Counted from the first letter of the stretch, positions 8,030 through 18,358 are shown. The stretch: DNA of 64,000 nucleotides from Paramicrobacterium fandaimingii (GCF_011751745.2 NZ_CP061170.1:2046001-2110000); one strand, 5' to 3'. Notes: a model not told the origin generated them from the letters alone. Numbers and translations: made by a program.

Positions 8030-10038
8030 GCGTTGTCTCCTTCATTGTGTGCGTCCTTGTGGGACTCGTCTGCATTGCCCGCGTTGTCTGGGGCAATGAT
8101 TGTCGCGACGATGGCGTCCTTCGCCACCGTCTGGTTGAGGGATGCCGCACGGGTTACCGTTCCGGCAATGGGCGCGACGATGCGGTGTTCCATCTTCATC
8201 GCCTCGATCACGAGCACCGTGTCGCCCGCGGCGACGGTGTCTCCGTCGGCGACCGATACGGCGACGATCGTTCCGGGCATCGGCGAGCGCAGCTCTGGTT
8301 CCACACGCGTGCTGTCTGCTCGTGCCGCCCGTGCGCTGTCTCGGTCAACGAGAATGAATTCCCGTGCCTCGTGTCCGTCGTGAATCCAGATGCTCTCGCC
8401 GATCTGCATAACAGCAACTGTCGAAATCTCACCGTCGATCTCAACCTGACGCTCGAGTCCGTCGCCATGAATGCTCGCCGCACGCTCATCGACGCGCGCG
8501 GCCTCTGGCGGGCCCGAGACGGTCATCGTGCGCTCATCTCCGCCACACCGCATCCGCGTGTCAATTGCTCGCGCGGGAGCTCCGAGCCTCCACCCGCTGG
8601 GCGTCGCCCACGGGTCCGCCCCGGCGCCGCGCCACCGTGACTGGTGCACGGCAAGGGCAACAGCAGCCCAGACGCGTCCGTTGACGCTGTCGGCCTCGCC
8701 GTCTGGAATCCGCGAGTCGATCGTCGTCGTGTCCATCTTTCCTGCACGCACATCTGCATCGGTGACCAGACTGTGAAGAAATGACGTGTTCGTTGTGACA
8801 CCGAAGACAACAGTCTTCTCGAGTGCGCGGCCGAGTCTCTCGAGCGCCCTTTCGCGTGTGTCGTCGTACGCGATGATCTTTGCCAGCATTGGGTCGTAGT
8901 CGGAGCCGACGACGGTTCCTCGTTCGATTCCGCTGTCGACGCGAACGTCGCGGGGGAACGCGACATGCGCGACGGTTCCTGCCTGGGGAAGAAAGTTGGA
9001 GTCTTCGGCGTAGAGACGAGCTTCAACGGCATGGCCGGTCAGCGAAATGTCGTCCTGCGCGAGAGCAAGCGGCTCTCCCGCCGCAATGTGCAACTGCTGC
9101 TCCACCAGATCGATGCCCGTCACCGCTTCGGTCACGGGGTGCTCCACCTGCAGACGCGTATTCATCTCCATGAAGAAGAATTCGTCTGGTGCGTCGGCCG
9201 ACACGAGAAACTCAACAGTTCCCGCACCCGTGTAATCGACACTGCGCGCAACATCGCACGCTGCACGGCCAATGCGTTCCCGCGTCGCCTCATCGAGCAA
9301 CGACGAGGGTGCCTCTTCGATCACCTTCTGATGTCGTCTCTGCAGCGAGCACTCCCGTTCTCCCACGTGCAACACTGTTCCGAGCGTGTCGGCGAGCACC
9401 TGCACCTCAATGTGCCGTGGCGACGTGATCAGTCGCTCGACGAACAGAGTGTCGTCGCCGAAGGCCGCAGACGCAACGCGTCGAGCTGCGCTGAGAGCCT
9501 CCGGCATGTCTTCGGGGCGGTGTACGTCAATCATTCCCTTGCCCCCGCCGCCTGCGGAGGGCTTCACGAGCACCGGGTACCCGATCGTATTCGCAGCTTC
9601 GACAAGTTGGTCATCTGTCATGCCGGGCACCGCGCGCCCCGGAATGCCACGAACTCCATCTGCTTCGACGCGCTGCTTCGCCCGAATCTTGTCGCCCATA
9701 ATCTCTGTCGCGTGCGGCTCCGGGCCGATGTAGGTGAGTCCCGCGGCTGCGCAGGCGGCGGCGAAGCGTGAGTTCTCCGAGAGAAATCCGTACCCGGGGT
9801 GCACGGCATCAGCGCCCGAGCGACGCGCAGCATCGATCACGCGATCAATGTTGAGATAGCTCTCGGATGCTCGAGCGGGTCCGAGCCGCACGGAGCTGTC
9901 TGCTGCGCGAACATGGGCAGCAGTGGCGTCCGCGTCGCTGTACACGGCAACGGAACGGATGCCGAGGCGCCGCAGCGTCCGGATTATGCGTACGGCGATC
10001 TCGCCTCTGTTCGCGATCAAGACAGTTTGAAACATCAT
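8026..10038 (-). CDS. Acyl-CoA carboxylase alpha subunit (biotin carboxylase + BCCP)
   Basis: A 670-residue fusion. Residues about 1-450 form biotin carboxylase ([12 protein letters not shown] start, ATP-grasp loop [23 protein letters not shown]), followed by a linker region and a C-terminal biotinyl domain with the biotin-accepting Lys in VIEAMKMEH. With the next-door beta subunit it would carboxylate 3-methylcrotonyl-CoA in leucine degradation, like mycobacterial AccA1. Start: three candidates lie in a row (GTG 10041, ATG 10038, ATG 10035); 10038 overlaps the preceding TGA stop (TGATG) at suitable distance from AGGA. Propionyl-CoA carboxylation cannot be excluded from this subunit alone. 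Confidence 0.93.
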   Translation of the reverse strand: MMFQTVLIANRGEIAVRIIRTLRRLGIRSVAVYSDADATAAHVRAADSSVRLGPARASESYLNIDRVIDAARRSGADAVHPGYGFLSENSRFAAACAAAGLTYIGPEPHATEIMGDKIRAKQRVEADGVRGIPGRAVPGMTDDQLVEAANTIGYPVLVKPSAGGGGKGMIDVHRPEDMPEALSAARRVASAAFGDDTLFVERLITSPRHIEVQVLADTLGTVLHVGERECSLQRRHQKVIEEAPSSLLDEATRERIGRAACDVARSVDYTGAGTVEFLVSADAPDEFFFMEMNTRLQVEHPVTEAVTGIDLVEQQLHIAAGEPLALAQDDISLTGHAVEARLYAEDSNFLPQAGTVAHVAFPRDVRVDSGIERGTVVGSDYDPMLAKIIAYDDTRERALERLGRALEKTVVFGVTTNTSFLHSLVTDADVRAGKMDTTTIDSRIPDGEADSVNGRVWAAVALAVHQSRWRGAGADPWATPSGWRLGAPARAIDTRMRCGGDERTMTVSGPPEAARVDERAASIHGDGLERQVEIDGEISTVAVMQIGESIWIHDGHEAREFILVDRDSARAARADSTRVEPELRSPMPGTIVAVSVADGDTVAAGDTVLVIEAMKMEHRIVAPIAGTVTRAASLNQTVAKDAIVATIIAPDNAGNADESHKDAHNEGDNA

Positions 10039-11645
10039 CACATCCTGAATAGGCCGAAGCCGGAATCATCGAGCGGGCTGCGTGCGCTGACGTCGAGGGC
10101 GAGCCCGAGCACCGTGCGGGTCTGACCCGGGTCGATGATGCCGTCGTCCCACAAGCGGGCGGTGGAATAGTACGGACTGCCCTGATTCTCATATTGCTCG
10201 CGGATCGGCGCTCGGAATGCCTGCTCTTCGTCGTCGCTCCAGGTCTCGCCGCGTTTCGTCATGCCATCGCGTTTCACCGTTGCCAGCACTTCCGACGCCT
10301 GCTGCCCGCCCATGACCGAGATGCGAGCGGCGGGCCACATCCAGAGAAAACGAGGCGAATACGCCCGCCCGCACATCGAGTAGTTGCCAGCCCCAAACGA
10401 GCCTCCGATCACGACGGTGAGCTTGGGGACTCTGGTTGTCGCAACGGCCGTGACCATTTTTGCCCCGTGCTTGGCGATGCCGCCCGCCTCGTACTCACGG
10501 CCCACCATGAATCCCGAGATGTTCTGCAGAAACACCAAGGGAATTCCCCGCTGGTCGCAGAGCTCGATGAAGTGCGCTCCCTTGAGTGCGGACTCCGAGA
10601 ACAGCACACCGTTATTCGCGATGATGCCGACAGGATGCCCATGGATGTGGGCGAACCCCGTCACGAGGGTGGTCCCATATTCACGTTTGAACTCGTGAAA
10701 GCCGCTGGCGTCAACGATGCGAGCGACGACCTCTCGGACGTCGTATGACTCATGCAGGTCGACAGGAACAACGTCGTAGATCGAACCGGCGTCGACGGCG
10801 GGCTCACTGCTTTCGCTGACGGCCCACGCCGGTGGAGGGTTCTGCGGAAGAGTGCTCACGATGTCGCGCACAATGCGCAACGCATCGTCATCGTCGTCGG
10901 CAAGATGGTCTGTCACCCCGCTGATGCGCGAATGAGTGTCGCCGCCTCCGAGCTCTTCGGCCGAGACAACCTCCCCCGTTGCCGCTTTCACGAGGGGCGG
11001 GCCCCCGAGGAAGATCGTTCCCTGTTCGCGGACGATCACCGTCTCGTCGCTCATCGCGGGCACGTAGGCACCACCCGCTGTACACGAGCCGAGCACCGCA
11101 GCGATCTGGGGAATTCCCGCCGCGGACATCTGCGCTTGGTTATAGAAGATTCGCCCAAAGTGGTCACGATCGGGAAACACGTCGTCCTGCATCGGCAGAA
11201 ATGCTCCGCCCGAGTCGACGAGGCTGATGCAGGGAAGCCTGTTCTGCTCGGCGATCTCCTGCGCTCGAAGATGCTTCTTCACCGTCATCGGGTAGTACGT
11301 GCCGCCCTTGACCGTCGCATCGTTGCAGATGACCATCACGTGACGGCCGTGCACGACACCGATCCCCGCGACGACGCCAGCGCTGGGCGAAGCGCCGTCA
11401 TAGAGTCCGTCGGCCGCGAGCGGCGCGACCTCGAGAAACGGGCTCCCCTCGTCGAGGAGCCGATCGATGCGATCGCGAGGCAGAAGCTTGCCACGCGCGA
11501 CGTGACGATCTCGCGCGCGTTCGTTCCCGCCGCGGCGAACGGAGCTCAATCGCTCGGTGAGTTCGCCGACAAGCGATTGCTGCGCTGCGGCATTGCGCTT
11601 CGCTCCGTCAGATGACGGGTCGATGGCTGTGGTCAGAGTGTGCAT
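10038..11645 (-). CDS. Acyl-CoA carboxylase beta subunit (carboxyltransferase, probable methylcrotonyl-CoA)
   Basis: A 535-residue crotonase-fold carboxyltransferase. It has the oxyanion segments [15 protein letters not shown] and [21 protein letters not shown], a pattern I associate with methylcrotonyl-CoA carboxylase rather than propionyl-CoA carboxylase. First gene of a five-gene operon (beta, alpha, dehydrogenase, hydratase, lyase) whose order parallels mycobacterial accD1-accA1-fadE19-Rv2499c-citE. ATG at 11645 with GGGGAG six bases upstream. The promoter region shared with the divergent TetR gene has twin palindromes, so repression by that TetR is likely. Confidence 0.92.
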   Translation of the reverse strand: MHTLTTAIDPSSDGAKRNAAAQQSLVGELTERLSSVRRGGNERARDRHVARGKLLPRDRIDRLLDEGSPFLEVAPLAADGLYDGASPSAGVVAGIGVVHGRHVMVICNDATVKGGTYYPMTVKKHLRAQEIAEQNRLPCISLVDSGGAFLPMQDDVFPDRDHFGRIFYNQAQMSAAGIPQIAAVLGSCTAGGAYVPAMSDETVIVREQGTIFLGGPPLVKAATGEVVSAEELGGGDTHSRISGVTDHLADDDDDALRIVRDIVSTLPQNPPPAWAVSESSEPAVDAGSIYDVVPVDLHESYDVREVVARIVDASGFHEFKREYGTTLVTGFAHIHGHPVGIIANNGVLFSESALKGAHFIELCDQRGIPLVFLQNISGFMVGREYEAGGIAKHGAKMVTAVATTRVPKLTVVIGGSFGAGNYSMCGRAYSPRFLWMWPAARISVMGGQQASEVLATVKRDGMTKRGETWSDDEEQAFRAPIREQYENQGSPYYSTARLWDDGIIDPGQTRTVLGLALDVSARSPLDDSGFGLFRM

Positions 11646-11677
11646 GACTCCCCTGTGGTCGACGATGACCGATTTCA

Positions 11678-11693
11678 GTTAGCGAGCATTAAC
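11678..11693. promoter_or_regulatory. Putative TetR operator, site 1
   Basis: GTTAGCGAGCATTAAC: an imperfect palindrome with outer half-sites GTTA/TAAC separated by eight bases. It overlaps a second inverted repeat GCGAG-N6-CTCGC (11682-11697). It sits 33 bp before the carboxylase start, in the intergenic region shared with the TetR gene. Confidence 0.6.
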
Positions 11694-11707
11694 TCGCCTT
11701 CTCTTAG

Positions 11708-11723
11708 GTTAGTATTCAATAAC
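11708..11723. promoter_or_regulatory. Putative TetR operator, site 2
   Basis: GTTAGTATTCAATAAC: the same GTTA-N8-TAAC architecture as site 1, starting exactly 30 bp later, i.e. on nearly the same face of the helix. It lies 41 bp before the TetR start codon, so one regulator pair could control both directions. Confidence 0.6.
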
Positions 11724-11764
11724 TGAAGTGTCCAGTGCCAGCAGACAGCCAGAGGAGGCCGGGC

Positions 11765-12358
11765 ATGTCAGAGAAGCCACACGGGCGCAGCGACGCGAAG
11801 AACAAGCGAAGGCTCTCGCTCCTCGATGCTGCGGCCGCTCTGTTTTCGGAACATGGCTTCAATGGCGTCTCGATGGAAGACCTCGGCACCGCCGTCGGCG
11901 TTTCGGGCCCGGCCGTTTACCGTCATTTTCCCAGCAAGCAGGCAGTCCTTGCTGAGCTGCTCATCGGCGTCAGCACTGACCTGCTCGAGGGCGGATCACT
12001 CGAAACGCAACGCGCTCCGGAGGGCGATCTCGCTTTGCGTGCGCTGATCGAATTCCACGTCGACTTCGCAATACGCAATACAGACGTCATCCGGGTGCAT
12101 GACCGCGATCGCAGCGCGCTTTCGCCACACGATGCACACACGGTACGGCTCCTTCAGAGGCAGTATGTCGAGCTGTGGGTCTCGCTTCTCGAGCGACTTT
12201 CTCCCGATGCCGACGTCGCCGAGTTGCGCGTGCGCGCACACGCGGCCTTCGGTCTCATGAACTCAACGCCCTACTCCGTCCGTCGCCGTGGTGCGGCAAG
12301 GGCGGATCGGCTGCGGGCATTGCTCGAGCGCATGAGCTACGCCGCCCTCACGAGCTGA
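11765..12358 (+). CDS. TetR family regulator of branched-chain keto-acid genes
   Basis: A 197-residue regulator with the TetR helix-turn-helix at about residues 22-56 (ALFSEHGFNGVSMEDLGTAVGVSGPAVYRHFPSKQAVLAELL) and a divergent ligand-binding C terminus. The ATG at 11765 has GAGGAGG six bases upstream, better than a GTG at 11735. It is divergent from the carboxylase operon and convergent with bkdC, matching the place of mycobacterial BkaR (Rv2506), a repressor of the equivalent operon. Ligand is presumably an acyl-CoA intermediate (inference). Twin palindromes upstream suggest autoregulation. Confidence 0.9.
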   Translation: MSEKPHGRSDAKNKRRLSLLDAAAALFSEHGFNGVSMEDLGTAVGVSGPAVYRHFPSKQAVLAELLIGVSTDLLEGGSLETQRAPEGDLALRALIEFHVDFAIRNTDVIRVHDRDRSALSPHDAHTVRLLQRQYVELWVSLLERLSPDADVAELRVRAHAAFGLMNSTPYSVRRRGAARADRLRALLERMSYAALTS

Positions 12359-12393
12359 GGTCACGAAGCATCAGACGAGCGCCTCGTGACCTC
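12357..12393. terminator. Hairpin between convergent TetR gene and bkdC
   Basis: A perfect 10-bp inverted repeat (GAGGTCACGA / TCGTGACCTC) with a 17-base loop fills the short gap between the convergent stops. No U-tract follows, so the terminator assignment is moderate. Confidence 0.45.
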
Positions 12394-12398
12394 TCCGC

Positions 12399-13739
12399 TC
12401 AGAGAAGCGTGAGTGCCGTGCCTGGGTCGTTCAGCACACGCGCGACATCGACAAGAAAGCGTGACGCCTGCTCCCCGTCGACGATGCGGTGATCAAAGGA
12501 CATGCTGAGCGTCATGACGTCGCGCAGCGCGATCTCGTCATTGTGCTCCCACGGCCGGCGGCGCACGGCCCCCGCCGCGAGGATCGCGGACTGCCCCGGT
12601 GTGAGGATGGGAGTTCCCGCATCCACGCCGAAGACGCCGACGTTCGTCAGCGTCATTGTTCCGCCCGACATATCCGCGGGCTGGGTTCTGCCCTCACGGG
12701 CCGTCGCCACAAGGGCTGCGATCGCATCGGCAAGATCAAGCAACCCCATCGCGTCTGCGTTTTTCACAACGGGGACGACGAGTCCTCGATCCGTCGCCGC
12801 CGCAACGCCGAGGTTGATGTGGGCGAACTCGATGATCTCCTGTGCGTCCTCGTCCCAGTGAGCGTTCACCGACGGCGTGCGATGTGCCGCGAGCAGCATC
12901 GCCTTCGAGACGATCGTCATGACAGTGATGCGGGTCTTCGGGTGCTGCTCTCGCAGCCGTGTCACGAGTTCGCTTGTGCGCGTCACATCGATGGTGATGA
13001 ACTCACTCGCGTGCGGCGCCGTGAACGCCGACGCCGTCATCGCCGCCGCTGTCGCTTTGCGCACACCCTTAATCGGAATGCGGACGTCTTCGCGATTCCC
13101 CTCGTGAGGCACTGCCTGCTCGCGCGCCTGGTCGGTGGAACTGGCCTCTGCTGCCCGCTGAACATCTGCCCGTGTGATGAGCCCTCCTGCTCCCGTGCCG
13201 GCAACACCGGTCAGGTCAACGCCGCATTCGCGAGCGAAGATACGAACCGGAGGGGTCGTCCTCGGGCGTTCCGTGCGCTCAGCGCCCACTGCAGAGCCGG
13301 CAGTTTCGAGCGATGGCACCGCCGCGGCATCCCACTCCGACGTTTCTGTCGATGTCGCAGCAGTGGCAGACGATGCACTTTCCCACGACCGTCGCCGGCG
13401 TTTCGGCGCCGCTCCGCCTTCTTTCTTCGGACCGTACCCAACGAGCACGGGCTCGCGTTCTTGCGTCTCACCGCCATCTTCCGGCTCATCGTCACCACCG
13501 TCGAGCTCGAAGGCGATGAGGGGTGCGCCGACCTGCACGGTGGAGCCTTCCTCGGCATAGAGCGTGCGAATCGTTCCGTCGAACGGCGACGGGAGCTCAA
13601 CGAGAGCCTTCGCCGTTTCAATCTCGGCGATCACTTGATTCACCGTGACGGTGTCGCCCTCGGCGATCTTCCAGCTGGCGATCTCTGACTCTGTAAGCCC
13701 CTCGCCGAGGTCGGGGAGGAGAAAGTCCTTGATGCTCAT
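12399..13739 (-). CDS. bkdC: Branched-chain 2-oxoacid dehydrogenase E2 (dihydrolipoyl acyltransferase)
   Basis: A 446-residue E2 with one lipoyl domain (Lys44 in EIETAKALVELP), a Ser/Ala/Glu-rich linker, a peripheral-subunit-binding domain (about 163-195, PPVRIFARECGVDLTGV...GLITRADV) and the catalytic acyltransferase domain ending with SFDHRIVDGEQASRFL, which holds the active-site His and Asp. It transfers the branched acyl group from E1 to CoA. Overlaps bkdB by ATGA. Single-lipoyl E2 beside a heterodimeric E1 fits a branched-chain rather than the actinobacterial pyruvate complex (AceE/SucB type). No E3 (lpd) gene is in the window. Confidence 0.93.
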   Translation of the reverse strand: MSIKDFLLPDLGEGLTESEIASWKIAEGDTVTVNQVIAEIETAKALVELPSPFDGTIRTLYAEEGSTVQVGAPLIAFELDGGDDEPEDGGETQEREPVLVGYGPKKEGGAAPKRRRRSWESASSATAATSTETSEWDAAAVPSLETAGSAVGAERTERPRTTPPVRIFARECGVDLTGVAGTGAGGLITRADVQRAAEASSTDQAREQAVPHEGNREDVRIPIKGVRKATAAAMTASAFTAPHASEFITIDVTRTSELVTRLREQHPKTRITVMTIVSKAMLLAAHRTPSVNAHWDEDAQEIIEFAHINLGVAAATDRGLVVPVVKNADAMGLLDLADAIAALVATAREGRTQPADMSGGTMTLTNVGVFGVDAGTPILTPGQSAILAAGAVRRRPWEHNDEIALRDVMTLSMSFDHRIVDGEQASRFLVDVARVLNDPGTALTLL

Positions 13740-14782
13740 CCGTCAAACCTCCAGCCGCTCAGAGAATTTCGGCGACCCATCGCCCTGTCGACCGCATCCA
13801 AAATGCGATCGAGATCGGGGAGAAACTGGTCCTCGAAGGCGGCGGGCGGGTACGGAGTGTCGAATCCGGTCACGCGCTCGGGCGCCGCTTCGAGAAACTC
13901 GAAGCAGCGTTCTGTGATCGTCGCGGCGATCTCGGCCCCTAGCCCGGCGAACCGCTGCGCTTCGTGTGCGACCACAAGGCGCCCCGTCACACGCACCGAC
14001 GCGACAACGGCATCGAAGTCGACGGGCTGAAGCGAGCGCAGATCGATGACCTCAACAGAGACGCCATCATCGGCCGCAGCCGCTGCGACGTTCATCGCTG
14101 TCGGTACAAGCGGCCCGTAGGCGACGAGCGTGACATCGGTTCCGCTCGTCAGCACGCGTGCCGAGCTCAGGGGCAGCTCGGGGGTGCTCTCAAGGTCAAC
14201 CTCACCCTTCATCCAGTAGCGTCGCTTCGGCTCAAAAAAGAGCACGGGGTCGTCACTGGCGATCGCCTGTCGGAGCATTGAATATGCGTCCTGTGGGTTT
14301 GCACAGGAAACAACCCGCAGACCCGCGGTGTGAGCGAAGTATGCCTCCGGAGATTCAGAGTGGTGCTCAACTGAGCCGATGCCACCGCCGAACGGCACCC
14401 GAATCGTGATCGGCATGCGCACGTCGCCAGCTGTCCGAGCGTGCAGCTTGGCCACCTGGGCGACAATCTGGTCGAATCCGGGATAGATGAACCCATCAAA
14501 CTGAATTTCGCACACCGGACGGTAGCCGCGGTAGGCGAGCCCGACAGCGGTGCCGATGATGCCGGCTTCCGCGAGCGGGGTGTCGATGACGCGGCGCGGC
14601 CCAAACTCCGCTTTGAGCCCGTCGGTCACGCGAAAGACTCCCCCGAGGTCGCCGATGTCTTCCCCCATGAGGATAACCTTGTCATCATCGGAGAGCGCTC
14701 GCCTCAACCCTTCGTTTATCGACTTCGACAGGGTAAGTGTGCGCACGTTCTCTGCGGTGTCTGCTGTCTTCTGATCGGTCAT
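13736..14782 (-). CDS. bkdB: Branched-chain 2-oxoacid dehydrogenase E1 beta subunit
   Basis: A 348-residue transketolase-fold beta subunit. GEDIGDLGGVFRVTDGL, RVIDTPLAEAGIIGTAVGLAYRGYRPVCEIQFDGFIYPG and VPFGGGIGSVEHHSESPEAYFAHTAGL are the conserved segments that complete the thiamin diphosphate site and bind K+ in this family. With BkdA it decarboxylates the 2-oxoacids from Leu, Ile and Val. Its ATG overlaps the bkdA stop by one base (TGATG), giving translational coupling and equal expression of the two subunits. Confidence 0.94.
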   Translation of the reverse strand: MTDQKTADTAENVRTLTLSKSINEGLRRALSDDDKVILMGEDIGDLGGVFRVTDGLKAEFGPRRVIDTPLAEAGIIGTAVGLAYRGYRPVCEIQFDGFIYPGFDQIVAQVAKLHARTAGDVRMPITIRVPFGGGIGSVEHHSESPEAYFAHTAGLRVVSCANPQDAYSMLRQAIASDDPVLFFEPKRRYWMKGEVDLESTPELPLSSARVLTSGTDVTLVAYGPLVPTAMNVAAAAADDGVSVEVIDLRSLQPVDFDAVVASVRVTGRLVVAHEAQRFAGLGAEIAATITERCFEFLEAAPERVTGFDTPYPPAAFEDQFLPDLDRILDAVDRAMGRRNSLSGWRFDG

Positions 14783-15897
14783 CAGCGCTCACCTCCATCG
14801 AAAGCCGCAAGATACGCGGCGTGCTGGCTTCGCTGGCGGGCGAGGTGGGCATTGGGCTCGGCGAAGACGGTGTCGAAGAACGACAGCGGTTCCGGCTCGG
14901 GAAGAGCTCGAATCGCGGCCCGCAGGTCTTTCGCAACCCGGTCGGCGTGGTCATCGATCGCCTGCATCTGGGCATCGTCGAGCGCCCCGATCTTCATCAG
15001 GTAGCGCTTGACACGGTCGAGAGGGTCCTTCGCACGCCATTCTTCGAGTTCCGTTTCCGGCCGATACCTCGTCGGATCATCACTTGTCGTGTGGGGTCCC
15101 ATGCGGTAGGTGACCGCCTCAATGTAGGTCGGCCCGTTTCCCGACCGCGCCCGATCTGCGGCAATAGCTGTTGCCGCAAAGACGGCGAGCACGTCGTTTC
15201 CATCGACACGGATGCTGGGAATGCCGAAGCCCGGCGCACGGTCGGCGATCGGCTTCGTTGTCTGCACGCCGACAGGCTCGGAGATGGCGTAGTGATTGTT
15301 CTGGCAGAAGAAGATGACGGGAGCGGAGAAGCTCGCGGCAAAAATCATCGCCTCGTTCACATCGCCCTGGCTTGTCGCACCATCGCCGAAGTAGGCGACC
15401 GAAATGTCATCGGACCGATCGAAATCGCAGCCCATGGCGTAGCCAACGGCGTGGAGGGTCTGCGCCCCGATGATGATCGCCGGAGCAGCCATGCTGATGT
15501 CGTAGGGGTTCCAGCCGGCGTTCGCGTTTCCGCGCCAGACGGAGATCATCGTCGTCAGGTCGACGCCTCGGCAAAAAGCAACGGCATTCTCGCGATAGCT
15601 GCCGAAGACGAAGTCGCTCGGCCGCAATGCGTGGGCAGAGCCAACCTGTGCTGCTTCCTGCCCGAGAAGCGGCGGCCAGAGCCCGATCTCACCCTGTCGC
15701 TGCAGTGCTGTGGCTTCGGTGTCAAGCCGTCGGCTGATCAGCATGTCTTCGTAAAGCGAACGCAGTTCGACCGAGCCGATATCGGCGACCCACGGGTCGA
15801 AACCCGGGGCATCCACGCGTTCTCCGCGCGGTGTGAGCAGTTGGACATACTCCCCTGAGTGTGTCAGGAGCATTGTCGGACCATGTGTGGTGGACAC
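14782..15897 (-). CDS. bkdA: Branched-chain 2-oxoacid dehydrogenase E1 alpha subunit
   Basis: A 371-residue thiamin-diphosphate-binding alpha subunit. The ThDP motif is GDGATSQGDVNEAMIFAASF through FFCQNN (G-D-G-x(~25)-N-N); SYRENAVAFCRG and YRMGPHTTSDDPTRYR are further E1-alpha landmarks, the latter including the mobile loop His and Ser residues. First gene of bkdABC. The GTG at 15897 has no clear ribosome site; ATG at 15873 is the alternative start. A good sigma-70 type promoter (TTGAGA-N17-TAGTCT) lies about 85 bases upstream, giving a leader of roughly 80 nt. Confidence 0.93.
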   Translation of the reverse strand: MSTTHGPTMLLTHSGEYVQLLTPRGERVDAPGFDPWVADIGSVELRSLYEDMLISRRLDTEATALQRQGEIGLWPPLLGQEAAQVGSAHALRPSDFVFGSYRENAVAFCRGVDLTTMISVWRGNANAGWNPYDISMAAPAIIIGAQTLHAVGYAMGCDFDRSDDISVAYFGDGATSQGDVNEAMIFAASFSAPVIFFCQNNHYAISEPVGVQTTKPIADRAPGFGIPSIRVDGNDVLAVFAATAIAADRARSGNGPTYIEAVTYRMGPHTTSDDPTRYRPETELEEWRAKDPLDRVKRYLMKIGALDDAQMQAIDDHADRVAKDLRAAIRALPEPEPLSFFDTVFAEPNAHLARQRSQHAAYLAAFDGGER

Positions 15898-15981
15898 TAT
15901 GACACGCGTCTTTCTCTCGTGTTCCGGATGGGTCGCTTGTGGCTCGCCATACGGCCCCGGCCTCGTTGCCGGATTACTTCG

Positions 15982-16010
15982 AGACTACGTCACCTCGAGC
16001 GGGCTCTCAA
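15982..16010 (-). promoter_or_regulatory. Predicted promoter of the bkdABC operon
   Basis: Reading on the minus strand: TTGAGA (16010-16005), 17-base spacer, TAGTCT (15987-15982). This is the best -35/-10 pair seen in the window. It lies between the pnp terminator and bkdA. No GTTA-N8-TAAC site is visible here, so the TetR may not act on this operon directly. Confidence 0.55.
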
Positions 16011-16038
16011 TGCGGCTCGCGCACAGCTTAACTACAAC

Positions 16039-16071
16039 GATGGCCCGCCCCGCAACGCGGGACGGGCCATC
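16039..16071 (-). terminator. Terminator of pnp
   Basis: A 15-bp stem (14 paired; arms GATGGCCCGCCCCGC and GCGGGACGGGCCATC) with an AAC loop starts 13 bases after the pnp stop on the minus strand. A weak T-containing run follows. It separates pnp from the bkd operon. Confidence 0.75.
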
Positions 16072-16084
16072 TAAAGCGAAGAGC

Positions 16085-18358
16085 TTAGCTCTCCTCAGCC
16101 GGCGACTCGGCGCCGGAATCGGCATCCTCGTCGGCAACGACAGGCTGCAGCGACAGCTTGCCGCGGTCGTCAACCTTCGTGACCTCAACCAGAATCTTCT
16201 GGCCGACGCCGAGAACGTCCTCGACAGCTCCAACGCGCTTGCCACCGGCAAGCTTGCGGACCTCCGAGATGTGCAGCAGTCCGTCCTTGCCCGGAAGCAG
16301 CGAGATGAAGGCGCCGAACGCCGCGATCTTCACGACGGTTCCGAGGAACTGGTCGCCGACCTCAGGGTTCGTCGGGTTGGCGATCGCGTTTACCTGCGCG
16401 CGAGCAGCCTCAGCCGACGGTCCGTCAACGGCCCCAATAAACACGGTGCCGTTGTCTTCGATCGAGATGTCGGCTCCCGTCTCGTCCTGGATGCCGTTGA
16501 TCGTCTTGCCCTTCGGGCCGATCAGCTCGCCGATCTTGTCAACGGGAATCTGCACGCTGATCACGCGCGGAGCCGTCGGGGCCATCTCGTCCGGAGCATC
16601 GATCGCGGCATTCAGCACCTGCAGAATCTGCGTGCGCGCGTCCTTCGCCTGCGTGAGGGCTGCGGCCAACACGGAGGCAGGGAGCCCAGAGAGCTTCGTG
16701 TCGAGCTGAATCGCCGTCACGTACTCGCTTGTTCCCGCAACCTTGAAGTCCATGTCGCCGAGTGCATCTTCGGCACCGAGAATGTCGGTGAGAGCTGCAT
16801 AGCGGGTCTGGCCGTCCACCTCGTCTGTGACGAGCCCCATGGCGATTCCCGCGACGGGAGCCTTGAGCGGAACACCGGCGTTGAGAAGCGAGAGCGTCGA
16901 TGCGCAGACGGAGCCCATCGACGTCGAGCCGTTCGAGCCAAGAGCCTCGGATACCTGACGGATCGCGTAGGGGAATTCGTCACGGCTCGGCAGAACAGGC
17001 GCAAGCGCACGCTCGGCGAGGAATCCGTGACCGATCTCACGACGCTTGGGCGAACCGACACGACCCGTCTCTCCCGTCGAATACGGCGGGAAGTTGTAGT
17101 GGTGCATGTAGCGCTTGCGCGTCTGCGGAGACAGCGAATCGATCTGCTGCTCCATCTTGAGCATGTTCAGCGTGGTGACGCCCATGATCTGGGTCTCTCC
17201 GCGCTGGAAAATCGCTGAACCGTGCACACGAGGAATCACCTGCACTTCGGCGTCGAGCGGGCGGATGTCCGCAAGTCCACGACCGTCCATGCGCACACCC
17301 TCGGCGAGGATGCGGCCGCGAACGATGTTCTTGGTCACCGACTTGTACGCGGCAGAGACCTGTCCCGTTGCCTCGGCGGGCAGCTCCCCTGCGTCGACCT
17401 GTGCAGCGATTGCCTCTTTGACACGATCCTTCAGTGCATCATCTGCATCCTGACGCTCGAGCTTGTCGGCGATCTGATAGATCTTCGAGAGCTCGTCTGA
17501 GGCCAGAGCCTCGACGGCGCCGAGCACCTCGTCTGTGTACGGAAGGAAGACCGGGTAGTCCTTGATCTCCTTTGCCGAGTGCGAGGCCATCTCTGACTGT
17601 GCGCGCACAAGCTCGGCGATGAAAGGCTTCGCTGCCTCGAGTCCGCCTGCGACGATCTCTTCATTCGGCTTGACGGCTCCGGCCTTGATCAGGTCGAAGC
17701 TGTGCTCGGTGGCCTCGGCCTCAACCATCATGATGGCGACGTCTTCTGTTCCGTCAGCGTTGGTGACAACGCGACCGGCGACCATGAGGTCGAAGACCGC
17801 CTGCTCAACCTGCTCAGCGTTCGGGAACGCGACCCACTGGTCTTCGCCCTGGCCGTTGCCGGGGATGAGCGCCAGGCGCACACCGGCAATCGGGCCGGAG
17901 AACGGCAGACCGGAGATCTGCGTCGAAGCCGAGGCCGCGTTGATTGCCAGCGCGTCATAGAACTCGCCCGGCGCGATCGACAGCACGGTGATCACGATCT
18001 GCACCTCGTTGCGAAGACCGTTGACGAACGACGGGCGCAAGGGCCGGTCGATCAGGCGGCAGACGAGAATGGCGTCTGTCGATGGGCGTCCTTCGCGGCG
18101 GAAGAACGATCCGGGGATCTTTCCGGCAGCATAGCTGCGCTCCTCGACATCAACGGTCAGAGGGAAGAAGTCGAAGTTGTCCTTCGGATGCTTTCCCGCC
18201 GACGTAGCCGAAAGAATCATTGTTTCGTCGTCGAGGTAGGCGGCGACGGCGCCTTGTGACTGCTGGGCGAGACGGCCCGTCTCGAACCGAACTGTGCGCT
18301 TGCCGAAGCGCCCGTTGTCGAGGACAGCCTCGGCAGCAGTGATTTCTGGACCTTCCAA
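16085..18358 (-). CDS. pnp: Polynucleotide phosphorylase
   Basis: A 757-residue PNPase (GpsI), the phosphorolytic 3'-to-5' exoribonuclease. It has two RNase PH domains (first: [31 protein letters not shown]; second: [13 protein letters not shown] and [11 protein letters not shown]), a KH domain ([20 protein letters not shown]) and a C-terminal S1 domain ([34 protein letters not shown]). Start: homologues begin MEGPEI, and here that codon is TTG at 18358 with AGGAG seven bases before; a GTG two codons upstream sits too close to the ribosome site. A longer open frame to 18874 is spurious. A structured leader (Actino-pnp) precedes it. Confidence 0.97.
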   Translation of the reverse strand: MEGPEITAAEAVLDNGRFGKRTVRFETGRLAQQSQGAVAAYLDDETMILSATSAGKHPKDNFDFFPLTVDVEERSYAAGKIPGSFFRREGRPSTDAILVCRLIDRPLRPSFVNGLRNEVQIVITVLSIAPGEFYDALAINAASASTQISGLPFSGPIAGVRLALIPGNGQGEDQWVAFPNAEQVEQAVFDLMVAGRVVTNADGTEDVAIMMVEAEATEHSFDLIKAGAVKPNEEIVAGGLEAAKPFIAELVRAQSEMASHSAKEIKDYPVFLPYTDEVLGAVEALASDELSKIYQIADKLERQDADDALKDRVKEAIAAQVDAGELPAEATGQVSAAYKSVTKNIVRGRILAEGVRMDGRGLADIRPLDAEVQVIPRVHGSAIFQRGETQIMGVTTLNMLKMEQQIDSLSPQTRKRYMHHYNFPPYSTGETGRVGSPKRREIGHGFLAERALAPVLPSRDEFPYAIRQVSEALGSNGSTSMGSVCASTLSLLNAGVPLKAPVAGIAMGLVTDEVDGQTRYAALTDILGAEDALGDMDFKVAGTSEYVTAIQLDTKLSGLPASVLAAALTQAKDARTQILQVLNAAIDAPDEMAPTAPRVISVQIPVDKIGELIGPKGKTINGIQDETGADISIEDNGTVFIGAVDGPSAEAARAQVNAIANPTNPEVGDQFLGTVVKIAAFGAFISLLPGKDGLLHISEVRKLAGGKRVGAVEDVLGVGQKILVEVTKVDDRGKLSLQPVVADEDADSGAESPAEES

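Noticed and set aside
12399..15897. bkdABC considered as a pyruvate dehydrogenase complex
   Set aside because: Heterodimeric E1 with single-lipoyl E2 beside acyl-CoA catabolic genes and a BkaR-like regulator fits branched-chain keto acids; actinobacterial pyruvate complexes use a homodimeric AceE.
15833..17218. Open frame of about 460 codons on the plus strand across bkdA start and pnp
   Set aside because: Arg/Leu-rich shadow of pnp; no ribosome site or homology, and pnp with its terminator explains the sequence.
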